Source of the DNA: Pseudonocardia hierapolitana
GTDB taxonomy: Bacteria > Actinomycetota > Actinomycetes > Mycobacteriales > Pseudonocardiaceae
DNA: 64,000 nt
Direction: 5' to 3'
NCBI RefSeq assembly: GCF_007994075.1
Contig: NZ_VIWU01000001.1
Coordinates: 8,246,001-8,310,000 of the forward strand
Below, one piece after another: positions 60,702 through 64,000 of this stretch. A program made the translations under genes and the position numbers. Numbering within the stretch: position 1 is the first letter of the stretch; every line of letters begins with the position of its first letter. Below the pieces are notes generated by a model, which worked only from the letters and a program-made list of their open reading frames with translations, ran no database searches and was not told the origin of the DNA.

Positions 60702-61933
60702 CGATCGCACCCGCCTCCGTCCTCGGCGAGCACGAGCTCGCGCTGCGCGAGCGGGCCCGCCAGGTGATCCCCGGCGGGATGTACGGCCACATGTCCGTGC
60801 AGGCGTTCAGCTCCGCACACCCCCAGTTCATGGCCTCCGGCGACGGCTGCCGGGTCACCGACACCGACGGGCGGACCTACCTCGACCTGATGTGCGGCTG
60901 GGGCCCGGTCGTGCTGGGGCACCGCCACCCGGGTGTCACCGCGGCGATACTCGACCAGCTCGAACGCGGCGACTGCCTCGACGGCACCAGCCCCGTCGCG
61001 GTCGAGTTCGCCGAGCTGCTGGTGGACACGATCCCGTCCGCGGACTGGGCGATGTTCTGCAAGAACGGCTCCGACGCCACCACCACCTGCGTGACGATCG
61101 CCCGCGCCGCCACCGGGAAGCGGAAGCTGCTGGTCGCCCACGGCGCCTACCACGGCGCGGTCCCGTGGTGCTCGCTGCGCGGCTCGGGCGTGACCGCCGA
61201 GGACCAGGCGCACCTGGTGCGCTACGAGTACAACGACCTGGCCTCCGCCGAGGCCGCCGCGGCCGAGGCGGGCGACGACCTCGCCGCGATCGTCGTCTGC
61301 CCGATGCGCCACGACATCAAGCGCGACCAGGAGCTCGTCGACCCCGCCTTCGCGCGCGGCCTGCGCGCACTCGCCGACCGCACCGGCGCCGTCCTGGTCC
61401 TCGACGACGTCCGCTGCGGGTTCCGGCTCGACCTCGGCGGCAGCTGGGAGCCGCTCGGCGTCCGGCCGGACCTGTCGGCCTGGTCGAAGGCGATCGCCAA
61501 CGGGCAGGCGCTGGGTGCCGTCACCGGGATCGAGGCACTGCGCGACGCGGTCCGGTCGGTCTACGTCACCGGGTCGTTCTGGACCGCGGCGGTGCCGCTC
61601 GCCGCCGGGCTGGCGACCCTGACGGAGCTGCGCAAGGGCGTGGCGCTGCCGGACATGGCCCGCACCGGGGCCCGGCTCCGGGAAGGGCTGGCCGCGCAGG
61701 CCGCCGCGCACGGGTTCGAGATCCGCCAGACCGGACCGGTGCAGATGCCGATGCTCTCCTTCGCGGGCGACGAGGACTTCCGGCTGGTCACCGCGTGGGC
61801 CGAGGCCGCGGTCGAGCGCGGTGTGTACCTGCACCCCTGGCACAACTGGTTCCTGTCCGCCGCCCACACGGACGCGGACATCGACGCGATCCTCGCGCGC
61901 ACGGACGAGGCGTTCGCGGCCGTGCAGGGATGA
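60698..61933 (+). CDS. Class III aminotransferase (GSAM-like)
   Basis: A 411-residue PLP fold-I enzyme close to glutamate-1-semialdehyde aminomutase-like transaminases. YLDLMCGWGPVVLGHRHPGV, FCKNGSDATTTCVTIARAATG, AYHGAVPWCS, VLDDVRCGFRL (PLP Asp) and the Schiff-base Lys in LSAWSKAIANGQALGAVTG are all present. No heme genes surround it, so it probably transaminates an amino- or keto-sugar intermediate from the amidase step. ATG 60698 overlaps the transketolase gene. Confidence 0.9.
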   Translation: MTIAPASVLGEHELALRERARQVIPGGMYGHMSVQAFSSAHPQFMASGDGCRVTDTDGRTYLDLMCGWGPVVLGHRHPGVTAAILDQLERGDCLDGTSPVAVEFAELLVDTIPSADWAMFCKNGSDATTTCVTIARAATGKRKLLVAHGAYHGAVPWCSLRGSGVTAEDQAHLVRYEYNDLASAEAAAAEAGDDLAAIVVCPMRHDIKRDQELVDPAFARGLRALADRTGAVLVLDDVRCGFRLDLGGSWEPLGVRPDLSAWSKAIANGQALGAVTGIEALRDAVRSVYVTGSFWTAAVPLAAGLATLTELRKGVALPDMARTGARLREGLAAQAAAHGFEIRQTGPVQMPMLSFAGDEDFRLVTAWAEAAVERGVYLHPWHNWFLSAAHTDADIDAILARTDEAFAAVQG

Positions 61934-61958
61934 GGGGACGCCCGGCCATACTCGGTGC

Positions 61959-62732
61959 GTGCCTGAAGATCGGGAAAGCCGGCCCCGCCCGTTCGACCTG
62001 ACCGGGAGGACGGCGGTCGTCACCGGCGGCGCCCGCGGTCTCGGCCGGGGCATCACGCTCGCGCTGCTCGCCGCGGGCGCCGACGTCGTCTCGCTGGGCC
62101 GCTCGCCGCTGCCCGCCGAGCTCACCGACACCGCCTCCGCGCTGGGCAGGCGGCTCACCGCCCGCACCCTCGACCTCGCCGACACCGCCGCGATCACGGC
62201 GACCGCGCGGGACGTGCTCGCCGAGCACCGGATCGACATCCTGGTCAACAACGCGGGTGTCCAGGACCGGCACCCGGCCGTCGAGTTCCCGCTCGAGGCG
62301 TGGGACCACGTCATCGACGTCAACCTGCGGGCGGTCTTCCAGCTCTGCCAGCTCTTCGGCGGTCCCATGCTCGACCGCGGCGGCGCCATCGTGAACGTGG
62401 CGTCGCTGCTGTCGTTCCAGGGCGGCATCACGGTGCCGGCCTACGCCGCCAGCAAGGGCGGGGTCGCCCAGCTCACGAAGGCGCTCTGCAACGAGTGGGC
62501 CGGCCGGGGCGTCAACGTCAACGCCGTCGCCCCCGGCTACATGGACACCGAGCTGAACACCGCGCTCCTCGCCGACCCGGTCCGGCGCGAGCAGATCTCC
62601 GCTCGTATCCCCGCCGGGCGCTGGGGCCGGCCGGAGGATGTCGGGAACGTGGTGGTGTTCCTCGCCTCCCCCGCCGCCGCGTACGTGCACGGGCAGGTGC
62701 TCGCGGTCGACGGCGGGTGGCTCGCGCGGTAG
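61959..62732 (+). CDS. SDR family oxidoreductase (KduD-like)
   Basis: A 257-residue short-chain dehydrogenase resembling 2-deoxy-D-gluconate/gluconate dehydrogenases. TGGARGLGRGITLALL is the cofactor motif, LVNNAGVQDRHP the NNAG motif, then Ser in NVASLLSF and Tyr-Lys in YAASKGG; APGYMDTELNTAL and GQVLAVDGGW follow. GTG 61959 lies 25 bp after the aminotransferase. Last gene of the arm; likely oxidises or reduces a hydroxyl/keto group of the pathway intermediate. Confidence 0.9.
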   Translation: MPEDRESRPRPFDLTGRTAVVTGGARGLGRGITLALLAAGADVVSLGRSPLPAELTDTASALGRRLTARTLDLADTAAITATARDVLAEHRIDILVNNAGVQDRHPAVEFPLEAWDHVIDVNLRAVFQLCQLFGGPMLDRGGAIVNVASLLSFQGGITVPAYAASKGGVAQLTKALCNEWAGRGVNVNAVAPGYMDTELNTALLADPVRREQISARIPAGRWGRPEDVGNVVVFLASPAAAYVHGQVLAVDGGWLAR

Positions 62733-62747
62733 TCGCGTTCGTTCCCG

Positions 62748-63155
62748 CTACGCGCGCGACCTGCGCCGCACCCGGCTGCGCACCGCGTCGATCACCGACG
62801 GCCCGCCCATGAAGGCCCACACCGCGATCACCGGGTCGCAGATGGCGCAGCCGAGCGAGGAGTGCTCGGCGAACGGGACGATCGGTTCCCCGCGCAGGTG
62901 GTGCACGACGTCCCAGGCCGTGTGCAGCAGCCAGCCGATGCCGATGAACGTCCACGACTCCAGGCCGCGGAACGCCACCCAGGTCAGCAGCGCGGTGAAG
63001 GCGAACTCGGCGATCCCGAGCCCGCCGCCGCTGAGGTAGGCCGCGCCGGCACCGGCGACCATGATCGCGTTGAAACGGCGGCGGTGCGGCTCCGGCAGCA
63101 GGGACGAGAGGACGACGTAGAGGAGGCCGATGGCGATCGGGGCGATCACGGTCAC
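62748..63155 (-). CDS. DUF6010-like membrane protein
   Basis: A 135-residue protein with about four hydrophobic segments. PHRRRFNAIMVAGAGAAYLSGGGLG, YRFIG-like FIGIGWLLHTAWDVVHHLRGEPI and SSLGCAICDPVIAVWAFMGGPS (in parts) match, from memory, DUF6010. The His-His pair and the two Cys could bind a ligand or metal, but no function is known. GTG 63155 matches the family N-terminus (VIAPIAIGLLYVVLSSL). Convergent with the SDR gene, divergent from the regulator at 63237. Confidence 0.75.
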   Translation of the reverse strand: MTVIAPIAIGLLYVVLSSLLPEPHRRRFNAIMVAGAGAAYLSGGGLGIAEFAFTALLTWVAFRGLESWTFIGIGWLLHTAWDVVHHLRGEPIVPFAEHSSLGCAICDPVIAVWAFMGGPSVIDAVRSRVRRRSRA

Positions 63156-63236
63156 GAGCGGACCGTACGGAGCCGTCGTGGGCGCGAGCAGTGGCGAGAG
63201 CGCCGGTCTTCGACGGATTTCCGCCACACTCGTGAG

Positions 63237-64000
63237 GTGCACCGGGTCGTTGTCCTCGCCGTGGACGGGGTCGTCCCGTTCGACCTGTCGGTACCGATCG
63301 AGGTCTTCGGCCGGGCTCGGCTCGCCGACGGCGGCCCGGCCTACGAGGTGCGCGTCTGCGGTCCGTCGCCGGAGGTCGACGCGGGTCCGTTCGGGCTGCG
63401 CGTGCCGCACGGGCTGGACGAACTCGCGAGGGCCGACACCGTCGTCGTCCCTGGGGTCGCCGACATCGCCGCTCCGGTCCGACCAGCGGTTCTGGACGCC
63501 CTGCGCGTCGCGCCCGGCCGGCTGGTGTCGGTTTGCGTGGGGGCGTTCACGCTGGCCGCGGCCGGGCTCCTCGACGGGCGGCGCGCCACGACGCACTGGG
63601 CCGCCGCCGCGGAGCTGGCCCGCAGGTATCCGGAGGTCACCGTCGACCCGGGCGTGCTCTACGTGGACGACGGCGACGTGCTGACCTCGGCCGGCGCCGC
63701 GGCCGGGCTCGACCTGTGCCTGCACCTCGTCCGGCGCGACCACGGCGCAGCGGTGGCCCGCGGGACGGCTCGACTGTCGGTCGCTCCGCTGGAGCGGGCC
63801 GGCGGACAGGCGCAGTTCGTCGCGCACGAACCCCCGCCACCGGAGGGCAGCTCGCTCGAACCGCTCCTGACCTGGCTCGCCGAGAACCTCCACCGCCCGC
63901 TGACCCTCGCCGACATCGCCGCCCGCGCCTCGATGAGCGACCGCTCGCTCTCCCGCCACTTCCGGCGCCAGACCGGCACCACCCCACTGCGCTGGGTGAA
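63237..64000 (+). CDS. GlxA/FtrA-type AraC regulator with DJ-1/PfpI domain (3' end outside window)
   Basis: The frame opens at GTG 63237 and is open to the right edge. An N-terminal class-I glutamine-amidotransferase-like (DJ-1/PfpI) domain (VVLAVDGVVPFDLSVPIEVF, VVVPGVADI, SVCVGAFTLAAAGLLDGRRATTHW) is followed by the start of an AraC helix-turn-helix domain (LHRPLTLADIAARASMSDRSLSRHFRRQTGTTPLRWV, in part). These are transcription factors, not proteases. It may regulate the divergent membrane gene or something beyond the window. Confidence 0.88.
   Translation, partial: MHRVVVLAVDGVVPFDLSVPIEVFGRARLADGGPAYEVRVCGPSPEVDAGPFGLRVPHGLDELARADTVVVPGVADIAAPVRPAVLDALRVAPGRLVSVCVGAFTLAAAGLLDGRRATTHWAAAAELARRYPEVTVDPGVLYVDDGDVLTSAGAAAGLDLCLHLVRRDHGAAVARGTARLSVAPLERAGGQAQFVAHEPPPPEGSSLEPLLTWLAENLHRPLTLADIAARASMSDRSLSRHFRRQTGTTPLRWV

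Noticed and set aside
60698..61933. Heme biosynthesis glutamate-1-semialdehyde aminomutase (hemL)
   Set aside because: The fold matches, but the gene is embedded in a catabolic operon with no heme genes, so a catabolic transaminase role is more likely.
1..64000. tRNA, rRNA, riboswitch or insertion-sequence features
   Set aside because: Read on both strands; no conserved tRNA arms, rRNA segments, riboswitch cores or transposase motifs (DDE, HUH, serine recombinase) were recognised.

Overview
The window is very GC-rich, densely packed DNA with frequent GTG and TTG starts, GTGA/ATGA stop-start overlaps, Tat and lipobox secretion signals, F420-type (LLM) oxidoreductases and no rRNA, tRNA, CRISPR or complete insertion sequence. 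This fits a large chromosome of a soil-type actinomycete; a Pseudonocardia-like organism is my best guess from the gene mix, but I could not test it. The content is almost entirely accessory catabolism and transport rather than housekeeping.

Layout. 1-4508: an amidohydrolase cut by the left edge, an MFS permease, an anchored hypothetical protein and a ketopantoate-reductase-like enzyme. 4580-5738: a scar where the tail of an ECF41 sigma factor meets the 3' two-thirds of an FAD oxidoreductase. 5718-13030: a sugar locus (two Gfo/Idh/MocA oxidoreductases, a ThuA-like protein, ABC permeases and binding protein) controlled by a divergent LacI-type regulator with two matching operators. 13097-16731: an LtaS-like membrane phosphatase-fold protein, small membrane proteins and a methyltransferase. 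16817-22593: a TctCBA tricarboxylate transporter with a divergent CitA/DcuS-type two-component system. 22650-30191: a sugar-acid region (wreck of an ABC transporter, ManD-type dehydratase, dehydrogenase, frameshifted amidohydrolase, PLP lyase, GH4 glycosidase, AraC regulator). 30195-31701: a formate/nitrite-type channel divergent from cyanase. 31747-47889: a decayed methyltransferase, a phosphotransferase, a creatininase/CocE/ATP-grasp operon, an aldo-keto reductase with its AraC regulator, and assorted enzymes.

47927-62732 is the most striking block: 13 tightly coupled genes around a divergent control region. One arm carries an IclR regulator, a PfkB kinase, a class II aldolase and an ABC ATPase with two permeases. 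The other arm carries the binding protein, two tandem N,N-dimethylformamidase-large-subunit-like proteins, a split transketolase, a class III aminotransferase and an SDR dehydrogenase. It reads as import of an amide-containing polyol or sugar derivative, amide cleavage, transamination/oxidation, phosphorylation and carbon-carbon cleavage. I do not recognise it as a described pathway.

The region shows repeated gene decay (at least four truncated, fused or frameshifted genes), two reading frames whose only well-placed starts are non-canonical (CTG for the LacI regulator, ACG or ATC for cyanase), and a palindromic element present once as an intergenic hairpin and once in frame inside a gene.
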